The notes below the pieces were generated by a model. That model ran no database searches. It saw nothing but the letters and a program-made list of their open reading frames with translations, and was not told the DNA's origin. Positions 30,567-40,015 of a stretch of 64,000 nucleotides of DNA are shown here, piece by piece. The position numbers and the translations under genes are program-made. The first letter of the stretch is position 1, and every line of letters begins with the position of its first letter. Location: assembly GCF_002310815.1 (NCBI RefSeq), contig NZ_CP011032.1, forward strand, positions 3,264,001 through 3,328,000. The letters are read 5' to 3'. This DNA is from Pseudoalteromonas tunicata (lineage in GTDB: Bacteria > Pseudomonadota > Gammaproteobacteria > Enterobacterales > Alteromonadaceae).

Positions 30567-32508
30567 GGGTTGCCAATCGAAACCAATTTTTGTTGTAAGC
30601 CAGTGAACCAAATAAGGCGTGGGCTTTTGCGACTTGGCCAAGAGTTTCAAGCTCTGCGGTTACGTCATTAATCGCAATTAATTCCTTGCCCACATAATCA
30701 TAACGGTAATAACTTATTGGCTTTTCTGGCTGTAAGATGGCGACTTTATCGCCTTCTAAATAAGCAAAGTTTTTATCAAACTGCATCATGGCCCGCTGGT
30801 TAATATCCGTTCGGTTTAAATCTCTGCCTAACATTGGCGTCGCAGCATTGATCCCCATTAAGCTCAGTACTGTCGGTGCTAAATCAATTTGGCTAACTGT
30901 GCGCGTATCTCGTTTAACATCAATATCTTTGCCCAAAATCACCCCTGGGATATGAAATGATTTGATTGGCACTAAATTTGCGCCAAATACTCGAGCATCG
31001 TGATCGGCAACCACTAAAAAAATGGTATCTTGCCAATAAGATTGAGTTTTTGCTTTGGCGATAAACTCACCCAAAGCAAAATCAGCATAACGAATGGCAT
31101 TGTCTCGCGAACGCTCAGTTTCATCGATTCCCGTCACTTTTCCAGCAGGGATCTCAAATGGGTCGTGATTACTCGAGCTAAAAATCAAACTAAAAAAGGG
31201 TTTATCCTGCAAATGAAATTGCTGTAATTCTTTATCGGCCTGACGAAATAAATCACCATCAGATGCGCCCCAAGAACCCACAAACTCAGGCTGCTCAATA
31301 TCATCAAAATCAACAATATCAGCAAAACCATTACCTAAAAAAAAGCTTTTCATATTATCAAAATGGCTTTCACCACCGTAAATAAATTGGGTTGCATAGC
31401 CTTCTTGTTGCAATAAGGCGGCAAGGGTAAAAAAGTTATGTTGCGATTTATCAAGCTTTACTACCGCACGAGCAGGTGTTGGAGTAAAGCCTGTCACTAC
31501 CGCTTCTATACCTCGTACTGAGCGAGTACCCGTGGCGTAGAGTTGATCAAATGACCAGCCTTGATTGAGTAATTTATCAAATTCTGGAGCTAAATTTTTA
31601 CCACCTAGACTTTGTACAAATTGCGCGCCTAAACTCTCTTGCAGCACAATTACCAAATTTTTAGGTTTACCTTGATACACAGCTGGATTTGAGGCCAAAG
31701 TGGGCAGCTCAGTGTGATTAAAGCCGGTGCTGGGTTTAGCCGTTTGAGCCTGAACATGCGCAATAATGCTCACCTCATCCATAGTGCCATAAATTTTACT
31801 GGCACTCGCTTCATTTCCTAATTGCTTAATTGCAAAGGCCAAGCTGTAACTCGAATTAAGTGTTAATGAATTAACCAAGGGATCGGTCGAAAAATACGCC
31901 AACGATGGATTAATAGGCCGATGTTGTAGTGTACCTCTGGCGGCTAAAAAAATCATTACAACAACTAGTAATCCACTAAATAAACTAGGTAAAAGTGGCT
32001 GAGGTTCATGTTGACTATTACACCATGCTTTGAGCAAACCAAAGGTGAAATACATCACAATTGTACAACCAATGCTTGCCAATACTACTTCAAGCAAATG
32101 CCCAGTTAACAGCATCGAAAATACTTCTTGTGGGTAGAGTAAATATTCAACAAACAAACGGTTTGGCCGCAAATCGTATTCCATAATAAATGCTGGGGTT
32201 GAAAACTCCATGAACACTAAAATAAATGCACTTAGCACAAGCCAAATGAAAATAATCGGTCGCATCACTGCAGAAAGAAAGCTAAAACAATGAGCAATTA
32301 TTTGTAATAAAGTAGGAATAATCAGCAAGTAAGCAACTGTGCTGATATCGATGCGAAGCGCACCTAATAAGAAATTAAACCAATCTTGCGTGGCTGATAC
32401 TCGTTCAAACTGCCAAAGCGTCAATGCTGTTCGAGACAAAAATAACCACAAGAGCGAAAATAAAAAGAAGTAAAGCAGAGGCTTATAACTAGACAACACA
32501 CGAGCCAT
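30556..32508 (-). CDS. LTA synthase-like membrane phosphotransferase (sulfatase fold)
   Basis: A 650-residue inner-membrane enzyme of the LtaS/phosphoglycerol or phosphoethanolamine transferase type. The N terminus has about five membrane helices (residues about 10-185). The periplasmic sulfatase-fold domain shows LVIVLQESLGAQFVQSLGG (metal-binding Glu), the likely Thr nucleophile in YATGTRSVRGIEAVVTGF, FGGESHFDN-type YGGESHFDNMKSFF, and metal-site VVADHDARVFG. Gram-negative members modify membrane glycans or lipids, and the exact donor and acceptor cannot be told. It is a single gene; its stop lies in repeat-like sequence. Confidence 0.82.
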   Translation of the reverse strand: MARVLSSYKPLLYFFLFSLLWLFLSRTALTLWQFERVSATQDWFNFLLGALRIDISTVAYLLIIPTLLQIIAHCFSFLSAVMRPIIFIWLVLSAFILVFMEFSTPAFIMEYDLRPNRLFVEYLLYPQEVFSMLLTGHLLEVVLASIGCTIVMYFTFGLLKAWCNSQHEPQPLLPSLFSGLLVVVMIFLAARGTLQHRPINPSLAYFSTDPLVNSLTLNSSYSLAFAIKQLGNEASASKIYGTMDEVSIIAHVQAQTAKPSTGFNHTELPTLASNPAVYQGKPKNLVIVLQESLGAQFVQSLGGKNLAPEFDKLLNQGWSFDQLYATGTRSVRGIEAVVTGFTPTPARAVVKLDKSQHNFFTLAALLQQEGYATQFIYGGESHFDNMKSFFLGNGFADIVDFDDIEQPEFVGSWGASDGDLFRQADKELQQFHLQDKPFFSLIFSSSNHDPFEIPAGKVTGIDETERSRDNAIRYADFALGEFIAKAKTQSYWQDTIFLVVADHDARVFGANLVPIKSFHIPGVILGKDIDVKRDTRTVSQIDLAPTVLSLMGINAATPMLGRDLNRTDINQRAMMQFDKNFAYLEGDKVAILQPEKPISYYRYDYVGKELIAINDVTAELETLGQVAKAHALFGSLAYNKNWFRLATQIN

Positions 32509-32585
32509 TTAAAGTACCCAATAACAAGTTAATCGTTGTTAACATAACAATTTTGTCTTAAGGCAAACTTAAATGGCTTTAACAA

Positions 32586-32624
32586 AAAAGGTTAACCCGC
32601 GCACTTTAAATGGGTTAACCTTTT
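32586..32624 (-). terminator. Stem-loop after the HexNAc-kinase-like gene
   Basis: Perfect 13-bp stem AAAAGGTTAACCC/GGGTTAACCTTTT around a 13-base loop, 39 bases past the kinase stop. It separates this unit from the downstream LTA synthase-like gene. Confidence 0.7.
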
Positions 32625-32662
32625 ATTACAAATTTAATTTTTTTATTTACACGCTATGCACT

Positions 32663-33730
32663 TTATTTAAACAATATTGCCTGCAATTGCGCTTGTTTGT
32701 TCAGCAGATCACGATATAAAGCAAATTGATTACGGGCACGATCTAAATTATGCGTTGGATATTTAGTACCAAAATAGTTATCGCCATCGATATAGTCTGT
32801 TAAAAAACGCACGCCAATCATAAAAGACATAACTTTTGCGCCTAACCAAAAACTTTGCTTTTCTTGTGTTGTTATTATTTGTTGCAGCGGTGCGACATAA
32901 CCATCAACAATGGCTTGAAAAATATTTTCTCGCACCTGTACGCCGTCAAGATTAGTTGAATCTTCTGCTTCTGGTGAGCAAAAAGTACGGACCATATCGC
33001 CAAAATCAAACATCCAATAACCAGGCATACAGGTATCTAAGTCAATCACAGCTTTTGCTTGCTGCGTTTTATTACAAAAAAGCATGTTATTGATTTTGGT
33101 ATCATTATGACAAGCACGAATGGGTAGCTGCGGCATCAGCTCAGCTAACTCTTGTAATAACTGCGTTTGCGCTAAACAAAAATCCACTTCGTGCTGACAG
33201 TCGCTTAAACGCCCAACTGGGTTTGCATCAATTACACGCTTAAGTGCATCTAACCGCATGGCAAGGTTATGAAAATCAGGGATCACCGCATGCAATTTTT
33301 CAGCATCAAAATCTTGCAGCGCAGCAGCAAATTGTCCAAACGCATTAGCAGCTATTTGTGCTTGCTCTTGATTATCAACCACATCTTCGCTGTAACTGCG
33401 ACCAATAAACTCAAGCGCACGCCAACTATCACCATCGATTTCAACAAGATAGTTATCATCTGTTGTTGCTACATGTTTGATCACTTCTAATTGATAGGCA
33501 TCATGATGTTTTTTATCACTTAAGTGATGTTCTATTTGGCGCGCATTATTCACTAATGCATTAGGATCTGGAAAAACATGAGTATTGAGTTTTTGCACCA
33601 CAATGTGTTTAGTCGGGCTTTTGAGCAATAAAGTGGTATTGATATGACCATTACCAATAGGCTTAATGCTAATATCATGCTCACCTAAGCCAAAGTGTGA
33701 AGATAAAATAGTTGCTTGTTTTTGGTACAT
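32663..33730 (-). CDS. Aminoglycoside-phosphotransferase-fold kinase, N-acetylhexosamine kinase-like
   Basis: A 355-residue APH-fold small-molecule kinase. The N-lobe begins IKPIGNGHINTTLLL (about 22-36), the form typical of N-acetylhexosamine 1-kinase (NahK), with the ATP-binding Lys in VVQKLN. The catalytic loop is CHNDTKINNMLF (about 206, Asp base) and the metal motif AVIDLDTCMPGYWMFDFGD (Asp). The upstream gene, 23 bases away, is a sugar-phosphate nucleotidyltransferase-like protein. Together they would turn a hexosamine into the 1-phosphate and then a nucleotide sugar, a salvage route. Substrate is inferred. Confidence 0.8.
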   Translation of the reverse strand: MYQKQATILSSHFGLGEHDISIKPIGNGHINTTLLLKSPTKHIVVQKLNTHVFPDPNALVNNARQIEHHLSDKKHHDAYQLEVIKHVATTDDNYLVEIDGDSWRALEFIGRSYSEDVVDNQEQAQIAANAFGQFAAALQDFDAEKLHAVIPDFHNLAMRLDALKRVIDANPVGRLSDCQHEVDFCLAQTQLLQELAELMPQLPIRACHNDTKINNMLFCNKTQQAKAVIDLDTCMPGYWMFDFGDMVRTFCSPEAEDSTNLDGVQVRENIFQAIVDGYVAPLQQIITTQEKQSFWLGAKVMSFMIGVRFLTDYIDGDNYFGTKYPTHNLDRARNQFALYRDLLNKQAQLQAILFK

Positions 33731-33753
33731 CTAAAATTCTCTTTATTTCAGCT

Positions 33754-34644
33754 TTAAGCCACTGAATCCCTGAATATGTGATTAAGTTCAGCAGTGATCG
33801 CTGCCAATTCGTCTCGATAGGTAATACCAAGCCACTTATCTTGAGCTTTAATCACGGTAACAGCTGCAAGCTGCTCAGTAATTGCCCTTTGAATTTGATT
33901 CGGCAAATAATACTCGCTTTTGACAACGGTGTCAGCCTCTAATAAAAAGGTACTAAATCCGGCTTCGAGTAAAGTAAAAAGTGCTTCATCAACTAACCAA
34001 CAGGTCATTGAGACCAATGCCGAATCCGGTAAAGGTTCCATTTCTCCAGCTGGGTTTTGTCCCATTAATTGCCCAATATAAGGTGCAATATTCAAGTATT
34101 CAGTAACTGAGGTTAAATAACCGTGCTGATTAATTTGGCATATTCCACGATTGACACCACCTTGGCTCGATAAGGTATTTAAAATGGGATAAGCCAACAT
34201 TGCCCAATCATTACTTTTTTGATGGTGCGCAGCCAATTGTGCAAAGGCATGGGGACCATAATAATCATCTGCTGTGATGACAATGGCTTTTCCCATTACA
34301 TAAGGTTTTGCAGCCAGAAGTGCATGGCCTGTGCCCCAAGGTTTTACCCGAGTAGCTGCAAGGTGTTGAAATTGCTCAGGCACATCTTCAATCGCTTGAA
34401 TAGCCAGTTCAACCTGTAAGTGGCTTGGCAAACGCGGCAGTATTTGCTGCTCAATAATAGGTAGGATGGTCTGATTAACCACCAATACCACTTTGCTAAC
34501 ATAAGGGGCTGCATCTAAAATACTAAGCTCAAAGATAGTGCGGTTAAGCCCTTCAATTTCAGCCAATTGTTTGGCGCCACCAAAGCGGCTACCTAACCCA
34601 GCGGCTAAAATAACCAAGGTTAACGGTTGTGTTTGTACCTGCAT
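33754..34644 (-). CDS. Sugar-phosphate nucleotidyltransferase-like protein
   Basis: A 296-residue GT-A-like NTP transferase. The N-terminal signature VILAAGLGSRFGGAKQLAEI (about 10-29) has the GxGxRxG...K pyrophosphorylase motif; AIVITADDYYGPHAF holds the metal-binding Asp region. It is probably cotranscribed with the NahK-like kinase downstream. The pairing suggests it activates a hexosamine or hexose 1-phosphate, but the family also contains proteins of unproven activity. Confidence 0.8.
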   Translation of the reverse strand: MQVQTQPLTLVILAAGLGSRFGGAKQLAEIEGLNRTIFELSILDAAPYVSKVVLVVNQTILPIIEQQILPRLPSHLQVELAIQAIEDVPEQFQHLAATRVKPWGTGHALLAAKPYVMGKAIVITADDYYGPHAFAQLAAHHQKSNDWAMLAYPILNTLSSQGGVNRGICQINQHGYLTSVTEYLNIAPYIGQLMGQNPAGEMEPLPDSALVSMTCWLVDEALFTLLEAGFSTFLLEADTVVKSEYYLPNQIQRAITEQLAAVTVIKAQDKWLGITYRDELAAITAELNHIFRDSVA

Positions 34645-34757
34645 GTACCACTGCCCTGCGGTGTCACCGCGACCAACTCAAATAAGGGCAGTTATTGTAC
34701 GCATCTTTTAGATAAGTTTCTATTTTTTGTTTTTTACATTAAAACAATAGGTTAGAT

Positions 34758-36224
34758 TCAATCTTTGATATTGAGGCAAAGGTATTTTTGCTGTAAATAC
34801 TCATCAAGCCCAGCTTGGCCACCTTCACGGCCAAGTCCCGATTGTTTAATACCACCAAATGGCGCAATTGCATTAGAAATAAGCCCTTCGTTAATGCCAA
34901 CCATACCAAAAGTCAAGGATTCAGCAACTCGATGCACTTGATTGATATTTTGCGAATAAAAATAAGCTGCTAAACCGTATTCGGTTGAATTTGCTAACTC
35001 AATCGCTTGTTGCTCGCTTTCAAATTGACTGAGTAATACTACAGGGCCAAATAACTCCTGCTGAAAAATAGCCATATCTTGATTGATGTTACCGAGCACA
35101 ACTACCGGTAAAAAATTATCCTTGCTGCATTTGGCCTCTGCAAATGCTGTTTCGCCAAAGACCCAACTTGCACCTTCGCAAATTGCCTGCTCAATGGTTG
35201 CAACTAAGCGCAACTTTGCAGCTTGGTTGATCAATGGCCCAAGATCAGTATCGTTTGAAAGTCCATTTCCTGTTTTTAAGGTCGCCACTTTAGTGAGTAA
35301 TTTGGCCGTAAAATCCCCAGCGATTGACGCATCAAGTAATACTCGATTAGTCGCAACACAGGCTTGCCCTGCGTTTCTAAATTTACTTTTTATCAGCCCA
35401 TCAACTGCCTGATCGAGATTTGCGCTGTCAAATACGATAAAAGGCGCATTACCACCAAGCTCCATTGAAGTACGTTTCACTGTATTAGCCGCTTGCGCTA
35501 ATAAAATACGCCCCACTTGCGTAGATCCGGTAAAGGTGACTTTTTTTACTCGATGATCGGCCAATAATTTGCTTACAAGACTCGGCGCATCATCGGTCAA
35601 TAAGACATTAAATGCTCCTTTAGGAAAGCCTGCACGGATGGCTAAATGCGCCAATGCGAGTGCTGACAATGGCGTTAATTCTGAAGGTTTTAAAATAACA
35701 CTACAACCTGCGGCAATGGCTGGCGCCACTTTGCGAGTGATCATAGCAATTGGAAAGTTCCACGGCGTAATAGCAAGTACCACACCAATCGGCTGTCTTA
35801 TGGTGCTTAACTGCTGGTGATTATTATTACTTGGAATTTGCTGGCCATAACTGCGTTTACATTCTTCTGCAAACCAGCGAATAAACTCAGCGCCATAGAT
35901 CACTTCGCCTTTAGCTTCTGCCAGCGGTTTGCCCTGCTCAAGAGTCATAATTTCTGCTAATGCATCAATATAATCGATAACTAACTGATACCAACGCATC
36001 AATAAGTCACTTCGTGCTTGAGAGTGCATTGATTTAAGTGTGCCAAACCCTAGCTCTGCACTTTGCACTGCATGCTCAATGCCTGCGTCATCAACACAAC
36101 TGACTGAGGTTAAAAGTTTTTCTGTAGCAGGATTATCAACCGTTATAAAAGTCTTGGTTACAAAAGGCTGATTAGCAATGACAGAATCTGTAAAGACAAG
36201 CGGCTGGCTAAGTGGTGAAAACAT
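34758..36224 (-). CDS. NAD(P)-dependent aldehyde dehydrogenase, succinate-semialdehyde type
   Basis: Start chosen at the ATG at 36224 (MFSPLSQPLVF), which has AGG 8 bases upstream and gives 488 residues, the normal GabD size; the longer frame adds 38 unlikely residues. Visible are ITPWNFPIAMITRKVAPAIA (about 158), the nucleotide loop FTGSTQVGRIL, the general-base Glu in MELGGNAPF and the nucleophile Cys in NAGQACVATNR. These patterns, with the C-terminal FGGIKQSGLGREGG, fit succinate-semialdehyde dehydrogenase. No GABA transaminase gene is adjacent, so the substrate is uncertain. Confidence 0.85.
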   Translation of the reverse strand: MFSPLSQPLVFTDSVIANQPFVTKTFITVDNPATEKLLTSVSCVDDAGIEHAVQSAELGFGTLKSMHSQARSDLLMRWYQLVIDYIDALAEIMTLEQGKPLAEAKGEVIYGAEFIRWFAEECKRSYGQQIPSNNNHQQLSTIRQPIGVVLAITPWNFPIAMITRKVAPAIAAGCSVILKPSELTPLSALALAHLAIRAGFPKGAFNVLLTDDAPSLVSKLLADHRVKKVTFTGSTQVGRILLAQAANTVKRTSMELGGNAPFIVFDSANLDQAVDGLIKSKFRNAGQACVATNRVLLDASIAGDFTAKLLTKVATLKTGNGLSNDTDLGPLINQAAKLRLVATIEQAICEGASWVFGETAFAEAKCSKDNFLPVVVLGNINQDMAIFQQELFGPVVLLSQFESEQQAIELANSTEYGLAAYFYSQNINQVHRVAESLTFGMVGINEGLISNAIAPFGGIKQSGLGREGGQAGLDEYLQQKYLCLNIKD

Positions 36225-36334
36225 AAGAAAACCTAGGGGAATATAAAACACAGTACAATTATTATTGGGGCTTAATACGTTTGATACAAGAGCAAGACCA
36301 TATAAGTCAACTAAGCCTGATGTGAGGCTATCGA

Positions 36335-36366
36335 GCACAAAAAAACCGCTTGGTAGCGGTTTTTGT
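36335..36366 (-). terminator. Intrinsic terminator of the isc operon
   Basis: Stem AAAACCGCT/AGCGGTTTT with a 4-base loop and a minus-strand T7 run, 28 bases past fdx. Confidence 0.85.
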
Positions 36367-36393
36367 CTTTCACATCATTCTTTAAAGCAACGA

Positions 36394-36732
36394 TTAATGA
36401 TCTTCATTAACGATGTTTAAGTTGTATTTTGGAATTTCAACGACCAAGTCTTCATCGGCTATGATTGCTTGACAACCTAAGCGCGACTCGGGTTCTAGAC
36501 CCCATGCTTTATCAAGCATATCATCTTCAAGCTCATCACTTTCTGTAAGAGAATCAAACCCTTCACGCACAATGATATGGCAAGTTGTACACGCACATGA
36601 TTTTTCGCATGCATGTGGAATGGAAATGTTATTTTTTAATGCAACATCAAGCACGGTTTGCCCACTTTGCGCCTGAATCACTGCGCCATCTGGACATAAT
36701 TCGCCATGAGGAAGAAAAATAATTTGTGGCAT
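36394..36732 (-). CDS. fdx: [2Fe-2S] ferredoxin of the ISC system
   Basis: Electron donor in Fe-S cluster assembly. 112 residues, as in E. coli Fdx (111). The cluster Cys residues are in HACEKSCACTTCHIIV (about 42-52) and the final LGCQA (about 88). It follows hscA with a 1-base gap and is the last gene: no iscX frame follows before the terminator. Confidence 0.96.
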   Translation of the reverse strand: MPQIIFLPHGELCPDGAVIQAQSGQTVLDVALKNNISIPHACEKSCACTTCHIIVREGFDSLTESDELEDDMLDKAWGLEPESRLGCQAIIADEDLVVEIPKYNLNIVNEDH

Positions 36733-36733
36733 G

Positions 36734-38596
36734 TTAAACCTCGTCTACCGACTGCCCTTGCAGTGCTTTTTTAATTGACGCATCCATTCGTAAGGATGCA
36801 AATTCTGAGCTGGCTTTATCTACTTTTTCAATTGCGTTTTTAAGTTGATCTGGTGTTGTTGCTGTTTCATAACATACAACTAGTGCTGCAATTTCAAGGC
36901 GAAGCGCTGCTAATTCACTTTCATCTAATAAGTAACTGTCTTCGTTTAATGATGCATTTAACGATTCAATCACACGTAACGCTTCAACTTGTTGCTCTTT
37001 GAGCATTCGCGCTTGCATATCTTCTTTGGCAAAGCTCATTGAATCGCGCAGCATTTGTGTTACTTGATCATCCGACAAACCGTAAGAAGGCTTAACTTGG
37101 ATTTCAGCTTGCACACCTGATGACTTTTCCATCGCGGAGACACTTAAAATACCATCTGCGTCTACTTTAAAGGTTACGCGAATATGCGCTGCGCCTGCCA
37201 CCATAGGTGGAATGCCTTTTAAGCTAAATTTTGCTAACGAGCGGCAATCTGTAACTAACTCACGCTCACCTTGCAATACATGGAGCGACATTGCAGTTTG
37301 GCCATCTTTAAAAGTGGTGAATTCTTGCGCGCGAGCAACTGGGATCGTGGTATTACGCGGAATAATTTTTTCAACTAAACCACCCATGGTCTCAAGACCT
37401 AATGAAAGTGGTAATACATCAAGCAATAACATTTCAGAATCAGGTTTATTACCGACTAAGATGTCAGCTTGAATCGCAGCACCAATGGCTACAACTCGAT
37501 CAGGGTCGATTGAAGTTAGGGGTTCTTTTTCAAAAAAAGCACCTATTTCACTACGAACCAACGGCATACGTGTTGAACCACCAACCATTACCACTTGCAG
37601 AATCTCTTCTTTTTCTACTTCGGCATCTTTTAATGCACGACGACAAGCACGTAAGGTTTGTTTCACTAATGGCATTGCCAGTTCGTTAAAGAGTGCTTTA
37701 TCTACGACCACAACATGGGATTGACCATTAAATTCAAGGCCAACATTAATTGAATTGTAGTTAGTTAATGCTTCTTTACAGGCACGCGCTTTATTACTAA
37801 AAAGGCGAGATGTTTTAGCGTCTAATTCACTTACACCGGTTTGTTGTTTAAAATGCTCAACCAATAAAGCATCAAAATCATCACCACCTAAGCTTGAGTC
37901 ACCGCCGGTTGCTAATACTTCAAATACACCTTGGTGCAAGCGCAAAATAGAAATATCAAACGTACCACCGCCTAAGTCATAAACGGCAATTAACCCTTCT
38001 TGACCCGAATCGAGTCCATAAGCAACTGCGGCAGCTGTTGGTTCATTTAATAAGCGTAAAACGTTTAAGCCCGCAAGCTCTGCGGCATCTTTTGTACCTT
38101 GGCGCTGCGCATCATCAAAATAAGCAGGTACAGTAATAACAGCACCTAAAATATCATCACCACCAAATGAATCTGTCGCGCGCTGTTTTAATACTTTTAA
38201 AATTTCGCTTGAAACTTGAATAGGATTAACATCGCCTTGACGGGTCGCAATGCTTAAACTGCCGTTTTGCTCACTAAGTTGATAAGGTAACTCAGGATAA
38301 CGTGCAGCTAAATCAGCATGAGATTTACCTAAAAATCGCTTGATTGAGACCAATGTATTGGTTGGGTCTTCGACTGCGTTATTCATTGCAGCACTGCCAA
38401 CAACAATACCTTGTTCAGTGTAAGCAACCACCGAAGGCAACATGGTCGAACCATCAAAATCAGCCAACACTTTTGCTTCGCCACTTTGCACTGTAGCCAC
38501 CAATGAATTAGTGGTGCCCAAGTCAATACCAATAGCGAGTTTATGTTGGTGAGGTGCCGCGCTCTGCCCCGGCTCAGCAATCTGCAATAGTGCCAT
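36734..38596 (-). CDS. hscA: Hsp70-type chaperone HscA
   Basis: Specialised DnaK-like chaperone that, with HscB, releases the cluster from IscU. 620 residues, close to E. coli HscA (616). The ATPase domain shows [15 protein letters not shown] (about 22), [13 protein letters not shown] and [11 protein letters not shown]; the substrate-binding domain has [14 protein letters not shown]. It is 21 bases after hscB. Confidence 0.97.
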   Translation of the reverse strand: MALLQIAEPGQSAAPHQHKLAIGIDLGTTNSLVATVQSGEAKVLADFDGSTMLPSVVAYTEQGIVVGSAAMNNAVEDPTNTLVSIKRFLGKSHADLAARYPELPYQLSEQNGSLSIATRQGDVNPIQVSSEILKVLKQRATDSFGGDDILGAVITVPAYFDDAQRQGTKDAAELAGLNVLRLLNEPTAAAVAYGLDSGQEGLIAVYDLGGGTFDISILRLHQGVFEVLATGGDSSLGGDDFDALLVEHFKQQTGVSELDAKTSRLFSNKARACKEALTNYNSINVGLEFNGQSHVVVVDKALFNELAMPLVKQTLRACRRALKDAEVEKEEILQVVMVGGSTRMPLVRSEIGAFFEKEPLTSIDPDRVVAIGAAIQADILVGNKPDSEMLLLDVLPLSLGLETMGGLVEKIIPRNTTIPVARAQEFTTFKDGQTAMSLHVLQGERELVTDCRSLAKFSLKGIPPMVAGAAHIRVTFKVDADGILSVSAMEKSSGVQAEIQVKPSYGLSDDQVTQMLRDSMSFAKEDMQARMLKEQQVEALRVIESLNASLNEDSYLLDESELAALRLEIAALVVCYETATTPDQLKNAIEKVDKASSEFASLRMDASIKKALQGQSVDEV

Positions 38597-38617
38597 AATT
38601 ATGCTTTAACTTACTCT

Positions 38618-39145
38618 TTAGTCTTCAAATAATGAATCTTCAATTCGCGCTAGTTCATCTTTTAATTTGTAGATAAACTTTAATTTTCGTACTACATCAG
38701 CAGCTTTATGCTGCGCTGCTGTTTCGCTACTGCTGATAAGCGACAATAACTCTTGATGCAAGGTGCTCATTAGCTGTTTAATTTGCTGTTCAATATCAGC
38801 AATGGCATCTTCTGGCTCAGCAGCTGAACTAATTTCTTCAAGCGCCTCTCGTAGCTCCATTTGCTGCATCAAAAACATCGGATCTTGTAGTGTTTGCTGT
38901 TCAGCTCGAATATCTACACCACGCTCTGCAAGCATGTATTCGGCACGTTTTAACGGATGTTTTAATGTTTGTAGCGCATCGTTTACTTCTGCCGCTTTTT
39001 GCACCGCTAATAGCTGCTCTTGCTCGCTATGATTGGCAAATTTATCTGGGTGAATAACTTTTTGAAGTTCAAGATAATGTGCATTAAGCAAGGTTAAATC
39101 AACTTGATAATCAACAGGTAAAGAGAGAAGGTCAAAATAACGCAT
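38618..39145 (-). CDS. hscB: J-domain co-chaperone HscB
   Basis: Delivers IscU to HscA. 175 residues. The J domain (about 1-75) carries the HPD motif in KVIHPDKFANHSEQEQ; the C-terminal three-helix bundle binds IscU. A stem-loop in the 87-base gap before it (from iscA) may tune expression. Confidence 0.95.
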   Translation of the reverse strand: MRYFDLLSLPVDYQVDLTLLNAHYLELQKVIHPDKFANHSEQEQLLAVQKAAEVNDALQTLKHPLKRAEYMLAERGVDIRAEQQTLQDPMFLMQQMELREALEEISSAAEPEDAIADIEQQIKQLMSTLHQELLSLISSSETAAQHKAADVVRKLKFIYKLKDELARIEDSLFED

Positions 39146-39177
39146 TCATTTTCCTAATTCACATTTCAAAAAGGACA

Positions 39178-39203
39178 AAGCCCTAACCTAAAGGTGAGGG
39201 CTT
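39178..39203 (-). promoter_or_regulatory. Stem-loop in the iscA-hscB gap
   Basis: 12-bp stem with one mismatch (AAGCCCTAACCT and its near complement), followed on the minus strand by TGTCCTTTTT. It looks like an attenuator or processing site separating the iscRSUA and hscBA-fdx parts of the operon. Confidence 0.55.
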
Positions 39204-39232
39204 GATAAGGTCGCTAAAAGGCAAAACGCTTA

Positions 39233-39556
39233 CTAAACAGTAAAGCTTTCACCACAGCCACACTCACCACTTTGGTTTGGATTGCTAAATTTGAACCCTT
39301 CATTAAGGCCTTCTTTAACAAAATCCAGTTGTGTGCCATCGATATAAACAAGACTTTTTGCATCAACAATCACAGTGACACCATCTTGCTCAAAGGTTTC
39401 ATCACCTTCAGCTAGTTCATCAACAAACTCAAGTACATAGGCAAGACCAGAACAGCCAGTAGTTTTAATACCAACACGCAAGCCAATTCCTTTACCACGG
39501 TTTTGCAAAAAAGTACGAACGCGATTAACAGCTGATTCTGTCAGTGTGATTGCCAT
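39233..39556 (-). CDS. iscA: A-type iron-sulfur carrier IscA
   Basis: Accepts clusters or iron and passes them to apo-proteins. 107 residues as in E. coli. The three Cys ligands are in TTGCSGLAY (about 35) and GECGCGESF (about 99 and 101). It follows iscU by 9 bases. Confidence 0.97.
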   Translation of the reverse strand: MAITLTESAVNRVRTFLQNRGKGIGLRVGIKTTGCSGLAYVLEFVDELAEGDETFEQDGVTVIVDAKSLVYIDGTQLDFVKEGLNEGFKFSNPNQSGECGCGESFTV

Positions 39557-39565
39557 AGTTATCTC

Positions 39566-39949
39566 TTATTTACCGTGCTTGCTCTTATAGTCTGCAATTG
39601 CTGCTTGAATTGCGTCTTCTGCTAAAATTGAGCAGTGAATTTTTACTGGTGGAAGCTCTAATTCAGCGCTGATATCTGTATTTTTGATTTCAGCAGCTTG
39701 ATCTAGTGTTTTACCCTTAACCCACTCAGTTACTAATGATGAGGAAGCAATTGCACTACCACAACCATAAGTTTTAAATTTAGCATCTTCAATAATACCT
39801 TCTGGAGATACTTTGATTTGTAGCTTCATTACGTCGCCACAGGCAGGAGCCCCTACCATTCCAGTTGCTACCGATGGATCGTTTTTATCAAACGCACCCA
39901 CATTACGTGGATTTGCAACATGATCTAATACTTTATCGCTGTAAGCCAT
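39566..39949 (-). CDS. iscU: Iron-sulfur cluster scaffold IscU
   Basis: Scaffold on which clusters are built. 127 residues. The three cluster Cys lie in VGAPACGDVMKL (about 37), TYGCGSAIASSS (about 63) and KIHCSILAEDAI (about 106); the LPPVK HscA-recognition motif is just before the last Cys. It lies between iscS and iscA. Confidence 0.98.
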   Translation of the reverse strand: MAYSDKVLDHVANPRNVGAFDKNDPSVATGMVGAPACGDVMKLQIKVSPEGIIEDAKFKTYGCGSAIASSSLVTEWVKGKTLDQAAEIKNTDISAELELPPVKIHCSILAEDAIQAAIADYKSKHGK

Positions 39950-40015
39950 TTTTATTACCTCAATACCTGCTATTCATGCCGGGTGTGACCATTGCTTAAT
40001 CACACCACCTTAGGT

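Noticed and set aside
34758..36338. 526-residue form of the aldehyde dehydrogenase
   Set aside because: The first 38 residues have no family likeness and no ribosome site; the ATG at 36224 has one and gives the usual length.
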